Below are positions 10,068 through 18,878 of a stretch of DNA of 49,841 nt, in pieces (positions within the stretch are counted from its first letter, which is position 1; the number at the start of each line of letters is the position of its first letter). This DNA is from Oceanicaulis sp. (lineage in GTDB: Bacteria > Pseudomonadota > Alphaproteobacteria > Caulobacterales > Maricaulaceae): NCBI GenBank assembly GCA_022565365.1, contig JAIUMW010000002.1, positions 1-49,841 of the forward strand, read 5' to 3'. The notes below the pieces were generated by a model that was not told where the DNA came from, made no database searches, and saw nothing but the letters and a program-made list of their open reading frames with translations. The position numbers and the translations under genes were made by a program.

Positions 10068-12761
10068 ATGAGTTCTCTCATGATCACCGGTTTCAAAGCA
10101 CTAACGCGCCTCTCGTTCCTGGTCGCGTCTCTCAGTCTTGGCGCTCCGGCGTGGGCGGGCGGGATGCAGGCGAACCACACAGCTTCGATGGCCTGGTCTG
10201 CAAACGCACTCAGTGCGTTATCAGCTGCACGATTGGATGACGAGCCTGAAAACGCCAATGGGAGCACCGAAGATGATGAGGCGCCCGAGAGCGAAAAATG
10301 GGCTGACTTCATTGAAGACAAGGACCTGATCGAGGGATATTTCAACCTATACAGGGATCGTGAAACCGGCGAATTGTTTATGGAGATCGCGCCTGATCAG
10401 ATCGATGAGGAGTTTATATATTATAGTTATACACGCGACGGCTCCCGCCGCGACGGGATGCGCGTGGCCGGGCTGGTCGGCGAAAACTCGGTCCTGTCCT
10501 GGCGCCGCAGATACCAGCAAGTGGACGTAATATCTCGCAATACGGCCTTCAGCATCGATGAGGACAGCCCGCTTGCGCGCAGTGCCGGGACCAATATCTC
10601 AAATCCGATTCTGATTACCCTCGACATCATTTCAGAGAATGATGCAACCGGCGCGGTCGTGGTGAAAGCCAACGATCTTTTCATGACGAATTCGCTTGTG
10701 CGGATTGGCCAGCAGACTGTGATTGGCCGCCTTTTCGGGATTGCGCAAGGATCGCTGAGCGCCCGCAAGACAAATATTCAATCTGTGCGCGCCTATGAGG
10801 ACAATATTGAGGTCGTAGCCGAATATGTTTTCGATTGGTCGGGCGCGCGGACGCCGGCTGCGTTTTCAGACACGACCACTGTTCAACACAGTTTCGTGCG
10901 CATGCCAGAGGACGGCTTCGAGCCGCGCCGCGCCGACCCCCGGGTGGGGTTTTTCACGCAGCGCAGGACCAATCTGACCCGGGTTGACGGGAATCCTGCC
11001 GAAGACCTTATCCAGCGCTGGAGGCTTGAGAAAACCGATCCGGACGCGGAGGTTTCAGATGTCGTCGAGCCGATCGTGTTCTGGATTGAGAACACGACGC
11101 CGGTCGAGTATCGCGACTATGTCCGCCGCGGCGTGCTCGCCTGGAACCCGGCGTTCGAGGCGGCCGGTTTCCGCAATGCTCTCAGCGTGGAGATTCAGCC
11201 GGATGATGCGGATTGGGATGCGGGCGATGTTCGCTACAACGTGCTTCGCTGGATAAGCTCCCCGTCGCCGCTATTCGCCGGTTACGGGCCTCGATACACC
11301 AATCCCCGCACCGGAGAGGTCATTGGTGCGGACATTGTCATCGAGCATTCTGCGGTCAGGCGCTGGATCCAGACTGATCGCCTGTTTCCCGAATCCGCCT
11401 CTGCGGCGGGGACTGGCGCGTTTGAAGCGCATGATCCGCGCGATCATGAAGCCTCCGATTCCATCAACGCGGAAGAAGTCTTCGAGGCGGGTCTGGACAT
11501 CGATGTGAGTGAGCACGTCGCGATGAATGCGGGTTTTGCGCAGCTCGCCTCAGCCGCTCTGGCGGGGGGCGGGAGCGATCCGGAACTCTCGCAGCGTATT
11601 GTCGAAGAGGGGCTCTTGTACCTGGTTGTGCACGAGGTCGGACACACGCTGGGCCTCAGCCATAACTTTATGGGTGCCTTCTATTCGGCCCTGGACGACC
11701 TGAACGGCGAGACGGGGCGTCTGAGCAATAATCTGAGCGCCTCGATCATGGATTATCCCGGAATTAATATCTCCGCTGATCGCGACCGGCAGGGGTATTA
11801 CTTCCCAACGGCGCCCGGCCCGTACGATTACTGGGCTATCCGCTTCGGTTACGCGCCTGAAATTGCGGATCCGGACACCAGAACCGCCCATCTGAACCGT
11901 TCGACGGAACCCGGGCACGTTTTCGCCAATGATGCAGACGTTATGAGAGCGCCCGGCTCTGGCATGGATCCCAGAGTCAACACCCACTCCCTGTCGACGG
12001 ACCCGATCGGTTTTGCGGTTCGACAGATCGAGTTGTCACGCGTGACCATGGACTCACTGGTCGATATCACGGCTGTCGAGGGCGCGTCGTGGCAGGAGAC
12101 CCGCAATGCTTTCGATCTGTTGATGGGGCTCTACTTTCAATCGGTGAATGTAATCGCTCCCTTCGTTGGCGGCGTTTACAGCGACCAGGCTTTCGTCGGG
12201 CAGGACAATGCCCCGCCTGTCCCGCTCATGCCGGTGCCCGGCGATGAACAGAAACGCGCCATCCGGGAGCTTGGCCGTCTGATTTTTGCTGATGATGCCT
12301 TTGATTTTCCGCCTGAAGTCATCGCAAGGCTGCAAACCGAACGCCGCAGCTTCGACGCCAGGCTGAGGCCCACAGAACCGGAGTTGCAAAGGCTCGTTGG
12401 CCGGGTTCAGTCTCGCGCGCTGTTTTACATGCTGAACCCGCGTGCTCTGAACCGGCTCACAGATTCAACCGCTTACGGGGGAGATTATTCAGCCCGGGAG
12501 ATGCTTCACGATCTGACGCACGAAATCTTCTCCGGCCGGAGCGAGTCCGTTTATCGCCGGAACCTCCAGATCTTCTACGTAAACCAGCTCGACAGGATAC
12601 GCGCGTCCGGGAGGCTTCAGCAGGTTCCTGCCACGGCCATTCACGATACGCTGCGGCGTATTGAGAATATGCACTCGGGACCCGATTTCTGGATGTCGCA
12701 AGACACGCGCGCTCACCGCCGGTTTGTAAGGGAGATGGTGGCTCAGGCGCTGCAAGGCTGA
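10068..12761 (+). CDS. Secreted zinc-dependent metalloprotease (DUF5117/DUF5118/DUF4953 type)
   Basis: The 897-residue protein has a signal peptide (about 1-30) ending near APAWAG. The N-terminal region WADFIEDKDLIEGYFNLYRD matches DUF5118-type starts. A long DUF5117-like central part precedes the catalytic site HEVGHTLGLSH at about residues 522-532. This is the metzincin pattern HExxHxxGxxH, followed by a Met-turn-like SIMDYPG. The family is found in proteobacteria and Bacteroidetes, and substrates are mostly unknown. It follows the STN-type TBDR, so secreted proteolysis feeding that receptor is a reasonable inference. Start: ATG 10068 or ATG 10080 (MITGFKAL) are both possible. Confidence 0.9.
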   Translation: MSSLMITGFKALTRLSFLVASLSLGAPAWAGGMQANHTASMAWSANALSALSAARLDDEPENANGSTEDDEAPESEKWADFIEDKDLIEGYFNLYRDRETGELFMEIAPDQIDEEFIYYSYTRDGSRRDGMRVAGLVGENSVLSWRRRYQQVDVISRNTAFSIDEDSPLARSAGTNISNPILITLDIISENDATGAVVVKANDLFMTNSLVRIGQQTVIGRLFGIAQGSLSARKTNIQSVRAYEDNIEVVAEYVFDWSGARTPAAFSDTTTVQHSFVRMPEDGFEPRRADPRVGFFTQRRTNLTRVDGNPAEDLIQRWRLEKTDPDAEVSDVVEPIVFWIENTTPVEYRDYVRRGVLAWNPAFEAAGFRNALSVEIQPDDADWDAGDVRYNVLRWISSPSPLFAGYGPRYTNPRTGEVIGADIVIEHSAVRRWIQTDRLFPESASAAGTGAFEAHDPRDHEASDSINAEEVFEAGLDIDVSEHVAMNAGFAQLASAALAGGGSDPELSQRIVEEGLLYLVVHEVGHTLGLSHNFMGAFYSALDDLNGETGRLSNNLSASIMDYPGINISADRDRQGYYFPTAPGPYDYWAIRFGYAPEIADPDTRTAHLNRSTEPGHVFANDADVMRAPGSGMDPRVNTHSLSTDPIGFAVRQIELSRVTMDSLVDITAVEGASWQETRNAFDLLMGLYFQSVNVIAPFVGGVYSDQAFVGQDNAPPVPLMPVPGDEQKRAIRELGRLIFADDAFDFPPEVIARLQTERRSFDARLRPTEPELQRLVGRVQSRALFYMLNPRALNRLTDSTAYGGDYSAREMLHDLTHEIFSGRSESVYRRNLQIFYVNQLDRIRASGRLQQVPATAIHDTLRRIENMHSGPDFWMSQDTRAHRRFVREMVAQALQG

Positions 12762-12974
12762 TGCTATGTTCCTTGCTCCCTCTGGAACTTGTGAGCGTAA
12801 CGGACTTGAGACCCCTGGCTCGGTCAAATGACCTGAGCTTGGAAGCAATCTTTGTAGATGGTGTATGGTAAGGCGCGCCGTGGAAACGGGCTTTAATGAG
12901 TATCCCGCCTCGCATTGAGGCCTTTTCTGCGGCTCGCCGACCCCGGCTTGTTTACAGTCACGTCTGGCGCGCCA
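12762..12974. other. Gene-free gap after the metalloprotease gene
   Basis: I see no convincing gene here. A 26-codon frame starting at GTG 12791 (SVTDLRPLARSNDL...) is too short and has no ribosome site. The base composition at 12830-12900 is more balanced than in the flanks, which may mark a remnant of something transferred. The next 161 bases are the second copy of the dispersed repeat. Confidence 0.4.
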
Positions 12975-13135
12975 CACTTTCCCAAATTATCGCCCTCCCT
13001 TGCAGGGGGCACCCCGGTAGGCCTGCCGGTGTGGGCGGATCGAGGCGGTGGGGCTGTTGGCTCTGATCCACGCCCGGGACGTCGATTTGACGGTCTCTGC
13101 GGCTGTTTTCCTTCGAGGCTGTTGACCCGATTTGC
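12975..13135. repeat. 161-bp dispersed repeat, copy 2
   Basis: This copy aligns ungapped with 3751-3911, with about 36 differences in 161 by hand. It is also preceded by CGCCA, but no tRNA gene is present here. It lies between the metalloprotease and a small membrane-protein gene. About 110 gene-free bases separate it from the stop of the latter. Confidence 0.75.
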
Positions 13136-13244
13136 TGGAAAAGCGCGTGAAACCGGCGTTGCGTGGCTTCGGCTGCGAGGTCGTTGCGCGCGGCGCGTTT
13201 CCGCTCTCAATGCGGCTTGTCAGGGGATCGCGTCATCGCCTGGC

Positions 13245-13733
13245 CTATTCGCCACGGGCGAACACCGCGCGCGCCACGGCCCAGCACGCCACAGCCGCCA
13301 CCACATGGGCGGCCAGGAGCGCCGTGCGCCAGAACAACGCCCCATGCTCGGAGGTGACGTGCTGGCCGGTGGTGTAGGCGGCCAGAACTCCGATCAGGCA
13401 AGCCGTCACGAGGGCGGCCCACAGTGAAATCCGGCCTGACCGCAGGTCCCAGCCCGCCACCACGGCGCCCGTCGCCAGGGCAGGCGCAATGCCCAGCATG
13501 TAGCCCAGAGGGACGGCGAACAACAGCGTGACCAGCGTCCCCCCAACGAACATTTTTGCGGCCTCAAGCCCATCGCCTGCCGCCAGGGGCGCCTGTGCGG
13601 CGATCCCGCCGAAGCCAAGGCAGATGACCAGCGCCCCGGTCAGCGGGCCGATCCCGGCGAAGACAGCCATGATGCCCAGCGCGCGAAGGGCGCGGTTGCG
13701 GGGCGGCGAAGCGGTGTGGGTCTGGTGTGTCAT
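13245..13733 (-). CDS. Small multi-pass membrane protein of unknown function
   Basis: Starting at ATG 13731-13733 gives 162 residues. Four hydrophobic segments can be seen, at about residues 20-45, 65-85, 88-120 and 135-155 (ALGIMAVFAGIGPLTGAL, VGGTLVTLLFAVPLGYML, WAALVTACLIGVLAAYT, AHVVAAVACWAVARAVF). It is therefore likely an inner-membrane protein. I do not recognise the family. A longer frame to 13796 exists, but the added residues are not membrane-like and run through the palindrome at 13766. It is divergent from the secreted protein gene at 13851. Confidence 0.7.
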   Translation of the reverse strand: MTHQTHTASPPRNRALRALGIMAVFAGIGPLTGALVICLGFGGIAAQAPLAAGDGLEAAKMFVGGTLVTLLFAVPLGYMLGIAPALATGAVVAGWDLRSGRISLWAALVTACLIGVLAAYTTGQHVTSEHGALFWRTALLAAHVVAAVACWAVARAVFARGE

Positions 13734-13765
13734 GGCGCAATGATCACACCGGCCCGCCCGTTGCG

Positions 13766-13787
13766 CCCTCCCCTGAACAGGGGAGGG
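13766..13787. repeat. Perfect palindrome, CCCTG/CAGGG family
   Basis: Nine-base arms CCCTCCCCT and AGGGGAGGG flank GAAC, which itself extends the symmetry by one base pair. It sits between two divergent start codons (13733 minus, 13851 plus), so it cannot be a terminator of either gene. Related palindromes lie at 18100, 19423 and 20598. Confidence 0.75.
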
Positions 13788-13850
13788 ACTTGCCACGCAA
13801 TGGCGGCCAGATTCTGCGGCAGGCTCACTTCAGTTCCGGGAGATTATTCG

Positions 13851-14330
13851 ATGAATTGCTTGGCTTGCGCGCCAGTCTTGTCCCTCGGCCTCGGCCTGGC
13901 CCTTGTCACCGCACCGGCCCTGGCCGGCATTCCTGAAGATGGCGAAGGCCTGACCGGGATTTATGGCGGCAGCTATGTATGCGCCGACGGCGAGCATGGC
14001 ATGATCCTCAACCTGACCACGATCAGCCCACGCAGCGAAAACCGCGGCTTTGAGGTTTATGGCGAGCTCAGCTTCTTCCCGGTGATTGGCGGCGCCGGCG
14101 GCGCCCGCGCCGATGTGGCGGGCCGTTTCGAGGTTTGGGGCCTGCTGGCCGCCAATTCCCGCGTGGTCCTGCGGGCGGGCGACTGGATCATTGAGCCTGA
14201 TGGCTATGGCGCAGCCGGGGTGAGCGGGGTGCTCAGCCAGCGCGAGGACGGGCTCTGGCAAATCATCGGCAGCCCGGCTGACGCGAATGGCCAGTGCGCC
14301 GACCTGATCGTCACGCGCGTGGCGCCCTGA
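13851..14330 (+). CDS. Secreted protein of unknown function
   Basis: The product has 159 residues. GGGAG lies 8 nt before ATG 13851, and a clear signal peptide (LGLGLALVTAPALAG, about residues 12-26) follows directly. The mature part (IPEDGEGLTGIYGGSYVCADG, then repeated short beta-strand-like stretches such as GFEVYGELSFFPVIGG and GRFEVWGLLA) suggests a small beta-rich periplasmic or exported domain. It contains two cysteines in the mature chain (YVCADG, NGQCAD), able to form one disulfide. It ends one base before the GTG of the next gene. I do not recognise the family. Confidence 0.75.
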   Translation: MNCLACAPVLSLGLGLALVTAPALAGIPEDGEGLTGIYGGSYVCADGEHGMILNLTTISPRSENRGFEVYGELSFFPVIGGAGGARADVAGRFEVWGLLAANSRVVLRAGDWIIEPDGYGAAGVSGVLSQREDGLWQIIGSPADANGQCADLIVTRVAP

Positions 14331-14331
14331 C

Positions 14332-14934
14332 GTGGCCGTCCACGAATTCCAGCCCGGCCCGCTTTCCTCCAGACGCAGCTATCAGCTGGAACGTGACGGC
14401 GTCGCGTGGCGCATCGGGCGGCGGTCAGGCCGCATCGCCTTCAGCGACATCGCGTCGGTGCGTCTGAACCTCACGCCGGCCGCCAGTCAGTTTCACTCGG
14501 CCTGCGTGATCACCGGCCGCTCGGGCCGGCGCCACACCATCACCGAAGCGTACAAGCCGCGCTTTTTTGGCGACGCGACGAAGCGCACTGAAAGCTTCAT
14601 GGCCTTCACCCGCGCCTTGCTGACCGCCGTGCCCGCCGCCAATCCGGCGGTGGAGCTTGGCGCCGGGCCCAGCCGGTCAGAATGGATCACTGCCGTGATC
14701 GTCCTGACCGTCATCGCGGCCACGATTGCGGGCGGGATCGTGATCATGGCCATCCATGGCCGGATCGTTTGGAGCGCGCTGGCCTTTATGGGCGTTCTGC
14801 TGACCCTGGCGCCCGGCTTCTGGGGGATGGCGCGCTCGGGCGGGCCCAAGCCGCTGGACCCGGCTGCATGGCTGGCCGGGCACAGCCCGACACCCTGCCG
14901 CTCAAGGAGACAATCATGCCCAATCTGGTCCTGA
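14332..14934 (+). CDS. Membrane protein with PH-like N-terminal region, unknown function
   Basis: This gene begins with GTG at 14332, one base after the previous stop, and encodes 200 residues. The N-terminal 110 residues (SYQLERDGVAWRIGRRSGRI, FSDIASVRLNLTP, ITGRSGRRHTITE) look like a bacterial PH-type beta fold. Two membrane helices follow at about 120-140 and 147-165 (TAVIVLTVIAATIAGGIVIMA, WSALAFMGVLLTLAPGF). The last 19 nt overlap the start of the next gene, and the C-terminal CRSRRQSCPIWS comes from that overlap. The PH-like assignment is inference from pattern only. Confidence 0.65.
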   Translation: MAVHEFQPGPLSSRRSYQLERDGVAWRIGRRSGRIAFSDIASVRLNLTPAASQFHSACVITGRSGRRHTITEAYKPRFFGDATKRTESFMAFTRALLTAVPAANPAVELGAGPSRSEWITAVIVLTVIAATIAGGIVIMAIHGRIVWSALAFMGVLLTLAPGFWGMARSGGPKPLDPAAWLAGHSPTPCRSRRQSCPIWS

Positions 14935-15230
14935 CCTATACCCTCAAGCCCGGCGTGCCGCGCGAGCAGTTCGAGGCCTGGGTGCGCGAGACCGACTATC
15001 CCGCCATGCGCGGGCTGAAGCGGGTGCGCGCCTTCACCACCTACCGCGCTGAGACGCTTCTGGTCGGCGAGGGCAAACCGCCTGTCGACTATGTCGAGCT
15101 TTTCGATATCGAGGACATGGACGGCTTCATCGCACAGGACATGCCCGGCGGAACCGTCCAGCGCATCATGGGCGAGTTCTTCACCCACGTGGACAATCCC
15201 GCCTTCATCATCGTCTCCGAAGTGACGTGA
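14916..15230 (+). CDS. REDY-like (HapK-type) small protein
   Basis: The 104-residue product starts at ATG 14916 after a good AAGGAGA. It has VRETDYPAMRGLKRV, close to the RExDYP signature of the REDY-like HapK family, and a compact alpha/beta dimeric ferredoxin-like pattern (LVLTYTLKPGV ... DYVELFDIEDMDGF). HapK is named from a prodigiosin-related cluster in Hahella, but homologues occur widely without such clusters, and none is seen here. Function here is unknown. It overlaps the previous gene by 19 nt, so the two are likely co-transcribed. Confidence 0.7.
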   Translation: MPNLVLTYTLKPGVPREQFEAWVRETDYPAMRGLKRVRAFTTYRAETLLVGEGKPPVDYVELFDIEDMDGFIAQDMPGGTVQRIMGEFFTHVDNPAFIIVSEVT

Positions 15231-15353
15231 GGCGCGGCGCTGCAAGCATTGGGAGTACGGACGGTCTGGCGACCCGATCACGCCGTTGCCGATGCGCAGC
15301 AGGCGCCAGGCCCGACATCTGAACACCGATTGAACCGACCCGAGGAGGTTATC

Positions 15354-16610
15354 ATGTTGAAGCTTTCGGCCTGGCTCGCCATGGCCACCCTTGCCGTGTT
15401 CGCAGCCGCCGCCCCCGCCCTGGCCTCAGACCGGCAGGCCCGGCAAGCCTGGAATGAGGGCGCGCGCACCTATCAGGCCGGGGACATGGCGGCGACCCGC
15501 CAGCATTTCAGCCGGGCCTGCACCCTCGGCCACGATCGCGCCTGCTTCAATGTGGGCGTCATGCATCGCGACGGCGTCGGCGGCGACGCGGACGCCGAGC
15601 ATGCGCGCTGGCTGTTCGGACGCGCCTGCGAGCTCGGCAATGCGGGGGGATGCTTCAATCAGGGCCATATGGCGATGCACGCCCAGGGCGGGGCGGCCGA
15701 TGACGCGCGTGCGCGCATCGCGTTCGAGGCGGCCTGCGCCGGCGGCATCGCCGGGGGCTGCAACGGACTTGGCATCCTGCTTGAACAAGGCCGCGGCGGC
15801 GCCCCCGAACCTGTGCGCGCCCGCGCTCTCTACCAGCAGGCCTGCAGCGGCGGGGGGGCAGAGAGCTGCATCAACCTCGCAACCGTGCTCGCCAATGGAA
15901 TTGGGGGAAGCACGGATGCAGCGCGGGCGCGCCAGGTGCTCACCAGCTCGTGTGATGGAGGCGCGGCCGGGGCCTGCACGGCGCTGACCGCGCTCAACGC
16001 CGGCACGCTCGGCCAGCCCGAAGTGGTCGCCGGGATCGAGACCCTGCGCGCAGGGATCGAAGCCTATAACGCCGAGCGTTATGCCGACGCGCTCCGGCTC
16101 CTGCGCCCCAACGCCGAGGCGGGCGACGCCAGCGCGCAGTATATTCTGGGCTTCATCTACACCTACGGGCTCAGCGTTTCGCGCGACTATCTGGCGGCGG
16201 CCGACTGGCTGACCCGCTCGGCCGAGCAGGACTATGAGTACGCGCAAGATCTCATCGTGCGCATCGCCCCGAATATCGCCCAGGCCCGCTACGTCGATCA
16301 TATCGACCGCTTTGGCCCTGACCGGTCGAGCCTTCAGGCGTTTTCCTACGACGTGGCCGTGTACTGCACGTTCCGGGGCGCACAATGCAGCGCCCTGCGC
16401 AATCAGGAGCGCAGCTGGAGGACGTCGCACAACGCCGCCGCCGAGGCGGAGAACATGCGCCGCATCTGGAACAATTATGGTCAGGGTCAGACCATGGAGC
16501 AGTTCTACACCCAGTCGCGCGCCCGCAGCGAATGCCTGCGGCGGGTCGCCGAGTCGATAGAGGCCCAGTCACGCGGGCGCCAGCAATGGCGGTTTGTGAA
16601 TAATTGCTAG
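15354..16610 (+). CDS. Secreted cysteine-rich Sel1-repeat protein (Hcp-like), 418 residues
   Basis: GAGGAGG lies just before ATG 15354, and a signal peptide covers about residues 1-24. Residues 25-225 hold five Sel1-like repeats, each with a C-x7-C pair: CTLGHDRAC, CELGNAGGC, CAGGIAGGC, CSGGGAESC, CDGGAAGAC. Most end in a GVGG/GRGG-type turn. A second part (about 240-310) is a Sel1 pair without cysteines (YADALRLLRPNAEAGDASAQ, YLAAADWLTRSAEQ). The C-terminal 100 residues contain further cysteines and no domain I know. In Helicobacter Hcp proteins such pairs form disulfides that staple helical hairpins. Periplasmic scaffolding or protein binding is a likely role. Confidence 0.85.
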   Translation: MLKLSAWLAMATLAVFAAAAPALASDRQARQAWNEGARTYQAGDMAATRQHFSRACTLGHDRACFNVGVMHRDGVGGDADAEHARWLFGRACELGNAGGCFNQGHMAMHAQGGAADDARARIAFEAACAGGIAGGCNGLGILLEQGRGGAPEPVRARALYQQACSGGGAESCINLATVLANGIGGSTDAARARQVLTSSCDGGAAGACTALTALNAGTLGQPEVVAGIETLRAGIEAYNAERYADALRLLRPNAEAGDASAQYILGFIYTYGLSVSRDYLAAADWLTRSAEQDYEYAQDLIVRIAPNIAQARYVDHIDRFGPDRSSLQAFSYDVAVYCTFRGAQCSALRNQERSWRTSHNAAAEAENMRRIWNNYGQGQTMEQFYTQSRARSECLRRVAESIEAQSRGRQQWRFVNNC

Positions 16611-16692
16611 CCGGAGCAGACCGCTACCCAGGGCGTCGCCACACGACGACCAGACGCTCTGGCCACCGGCCGAAGAAAAATCGAGGTCTGAT

Positions 16693-16842
16693 ATGCGTTC
16701 ACCCCGGCCTATCCGCATCATTGCCCTCATCGGGCTGGCCGTCATCCTGACCGGCCTGGCTGCAATCGGCGCCCACAGCATTTATCACAACCACATCGTC
16801 AGGGATTGCGGCGCCGATTGCGCCCGCCTGGCCCCGGATTGA
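16693..16842 (+). CDS. Small single-pass membrane protein (49 residues)
   Basis: A short frame starts at ATG 16693 with GAGG about 7 nt upstream and ends at TGA 16840-16842. It encodes a basic N-terminus (MRSPRPIR), one membrane segment (IIALIGLAVILTGLAAIGA) and a 20-residue tail with two cysteines (CGADCARL). It could also be an exported peptide after cleavage near GAHS. Its place within a run of secreted cysteine-containing proteins makes it more believable than its length alone would. No family recognised. Confidence 0.5.
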   Translation: MRSPRPIRIIALIGLAVILTGLAAIGAHSIYHNHIVRDCGADCARLAPD

Positions 16843-16973
16843 GGCGGCGAGCTCGAAGCCATGAGCCACGTCACACGCGGGGCGCCGGCGCTTGACGGGT
16901 TGCGATGACCAGCGTGCGGATCATGGCCGGTCCTTTGCGAAGGTTCGGTGATCTGGCCCCAGCCGGAGCTGCA

Positions 16974-18008
16974 TCAGTGGCTCCAGCAGGTCCGCATCGA
17001 GCCACTGCCCCTCACCGTGCCACCCTGGGCGCGGCAGTGGGCGACGTCGCGGGCATAGAGCCTGCTGGCCGGTCCGAGATCGACGGGCGCAAATTCCTGC
17101 ACGATCCCCTCCACGAAGGCGCCCACAGCCACACCCTCCGCCTGGCTCTCAAGCTGGGCGGTGCGGTGTGCGGCGAACATCACATTGCGGTTGTCATAGA
17201 GCGAACTGCGCAGAAGCCGGTCATTCGCCGCCGGTGACCGCATGAGCTGTGAAATGACGAAGTAATTATTGTACAGCGGCCTGCGGTTGCTCGGGTGAGC
17301 CAGAAGGAGGATGGCGTCATTCCACCGGCGCTCGCGGACAAGCTGCTCTATACCGGGGTCCACCCGGCTGGCGGGCGCCGCCCCTGAAGCGACGAAAAGG
17401 GGGCTCAGCCGGGTTTCGCAGTCGTCCAGCGCCGCAAACTGCTCTGCCGCCCCCGCCGCCTCCAAAGTCGTGGTGACGTCAATGTGGGTGAAGCGGAATG
17501 TGCCGGGAGCGCCCAGACTGTCGCGGATCAGAGCATCCATCTCCGGGGTCAAAGTCAGTATCAGGTACCAGCCGGTGGGCTCCATGGACACCAGTGCGTT
17601 GAAACCTGATGTGTGCTCAATCAGCACGGGCTGAGGCCCGGACACCGAAATCGCTCTCGCCGGTACGAAGGCCAAGTGTCTGCCACGCCGGCCAGCAGTG
17701 TAAATCAGGGACGGCGGAAGATTGCGATCGAGGCGTTCGGTCGTCAGGGCGCAAACCTGATGATGGCGGAACGCATAAACCGGCGATCCACGGGGTTGTT
17801 CGCTCACACTCCAGGTCAGCGGGGTGTCGTGACCGCTTGGCCTGGTATCAAAGGCCTGCCTTCGCTCGGATAATTGTTCGAGGCGAGGGCGCAGGTCGGG
17901 CGTCTGAGCGTCTGCTGGCTGAGACAGCACGGCCAGAACCACGCCCGCTGCGGCCGCAATAGCCGCCCCGAACATCCAGACCGCAAAGCGAGACAGGGCA
18001 TGGGTCAT
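16974..18008 (-). CDS. Secreted or membrane-anchored protein of unknown function
   Basis: AAGGAG precedes the ATG at 18006-18008, giving 344 residues. An N-terminal signal sequence or anchor spans about residues 8-34 (FAVWMFGAAIAAAAGVVLAVL, cut near ADAQ). The rest is soluble and mixed: a basic stretch YTAGRRGRHLAFVP, a central FRFTHIDVTTTLEAAGAAEQ, and a C-terminal region with a likely disulfide pair (HCRAQGG ... MRTCWSH). No domain recognised. It is the only gene on the minus strand within the Sel1 cluster and is divergent from the gene at 18177. Confidence 0.75.
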   Translation of the reverse strand: MTHALSRFAVWMFGAAIAAAAGVVLAVLSQPADAQTPDLRPRLEQLSERRQAFDTRPSGHDTPLTWSVSEQPRGSPVYAFRHHQVCALTTERLDRNLPPSLIYTAGRRGRHLAFVPARAISVSGPQPVLIEHTSGFNALVSMEPTGWYLILTLTPEMDALIRDSLGAPGTFRFTHIDVTTTLEAAGAAEQFAALDDCETRLSPLFVASGAAPASRVDPGIEQLVRERRWNDAILLLAHPSNRRPLYNNYFVISQLMRSPAANDRLLRSSLYDNRNVMFAAHRTAQLESQAEGVAVGAFVEGIVQEFAPVDLGPASRLYARDVAHCRAQGGTVRGSGSMRTCWSH

Positions 18009-18099
18009 CACCGGCTCCTTGAAGCAACACAGCCATCGCCAGACGACAGCGCGAACATCGCGCGGGCGCAACACTGACCTGCCCCTTACAATCGTCCCA

Positions 18100-18115
18100 T
18101 CCCCTGTTCAGGGGA
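18100..18115. repeat. Palindrome, CCCTG/CAGGG family
   Basis: TCCCCTG-TT-CAGGGGA is a perfect palindrome. It lies between the divergent start codons at 18008 (minus) and 18177 (plus), again a position where a terminator makes no sense. The surrounding 168 bases show no gene. Confidence 0.7.
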
Positions 18116-18176
18116 GCGTGCGCGCGGCGCGGCTTGGGCAGACTGCGCGGACGCATTCTGATGAGGATTTCCCGCA

Positions 18177-18878
18177 ATGACCGCATGCCGCCCTGCTTGC
18201 TTCCCGCTCACAACGCTGCTGCCGGCTTTCGCCGTCCTGACAATGGCCGCGTCCCTGCTCACCGCTGCGCCAGCAGGCGCCCAAAGCGGACCCGTGGTCC
18301 CGCCTGCCGCCGCCGAGGCTTACCGCCAAGGCGTCACCGCCCATGTGCGCGGCGATCACGCGGCGGCGCGCACCGCCTTCGAAACGGCTTGCAATGGCGG
18401 CTCGGTGACCGGCTGTGTGGATCTCGCCCTCATGCTGGCCGCAGGCGAAGGCGGGCCGGCGGACGCCGCGCGGGCGCGCACCATGCTGACAAGCGCCTGC
18501 GATGCGGGGGGCGTAGGTGTGGGCGCCTGCCATCCCCTGGCCGTGATGCGTCTGAATGGCGAGGGCGGCGCGGCGGACCCGGCCGGCGCGCGCGCCGCGT
18601 TCAACATCGCCTGGGAGGCGGACGAGCCGCACGCCTGCTACGACTACGCGGTCATGATGATCCGCGGCCAGGGCGGCGAGCGCGCGCCGGTCGACGCATT
18701 GGCGCCGCTCCAGAAGGCCTGCGACTGGGACCACCCCGCCGGATGCTATGTGCTGGGTGTGGTGATGCGTGAGTCCTACGGCTCGTTACGCGCCAACGAG
18801 ATCGCTGAGGCTTTCCGGCGCGCCTGTGATCTCGGCGATTTGCGCGGCTGTGACGCACCGCTCACGAGCCGGCCATGA
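18177..18878 (+). CDS. Secreted cysteine-rich Sel1-repeat protein (Hcp-like), 233 residues
   Basis: A signal peptide spans about residues 1-36 (VLTMAASLLTAAPAGAQ). Five Sel1-like helical hairpins follow. Cysteine pairs are CNGGSVTGC, CDAGGVGVGAC (spacing 9), CDWDHPAGC and CDLGDLRGC. In the fourth position the first cysteine is replaced (AWEADEPHAC). The turn motif GEGGPADAARAR matches that of the 418-residue protein at 15354. GAGG lies some 10 nt before the ATG. Its stop overlaps the next start (ATGA), so the pair is co-translated. Confidence 0.85.
   Translation: MTACRPACFPLTTLLPAFAVLTMAASLLTAAPAGAQSGPVVPPAAAEAYRQGVTAHVRGDHAAARTAFETACNGGSVTGCVDLALMLAAGEGGPADAARARTMLTSACDAGGVGVGACHPLAVMRLNGEGGAADPAGARAAFNIAWEADEPHACYDYAVMMIRGQGGERAPVDALAPLQKACDWDHPAGCYVLGVVMRESYGSLRANEIAEAFRRACDLGDLRGCDAPLTSRP

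Noticed and set aside
10085-10095. ACCGGT at the start of the metalloprotease gene as an operator
   Set aside because: It is inside coding sequence, followed by TTCA where GTCAT is expected, and in an unrelated locus.
12791-12871. A 26-codon frame starting GTG with the peptide SVTDLRPLARSND
   Set aside because: Too short, no ribosome site and no known family. It could be a remnant, but I cannot support it as a gene.
14916-15230. A prodigiosin-type biosynthetic cluster suggested by the REDY/HapK-like gene
   Set aside because: No other biosynthetic gene is nearby and the family is common outside such clusters.
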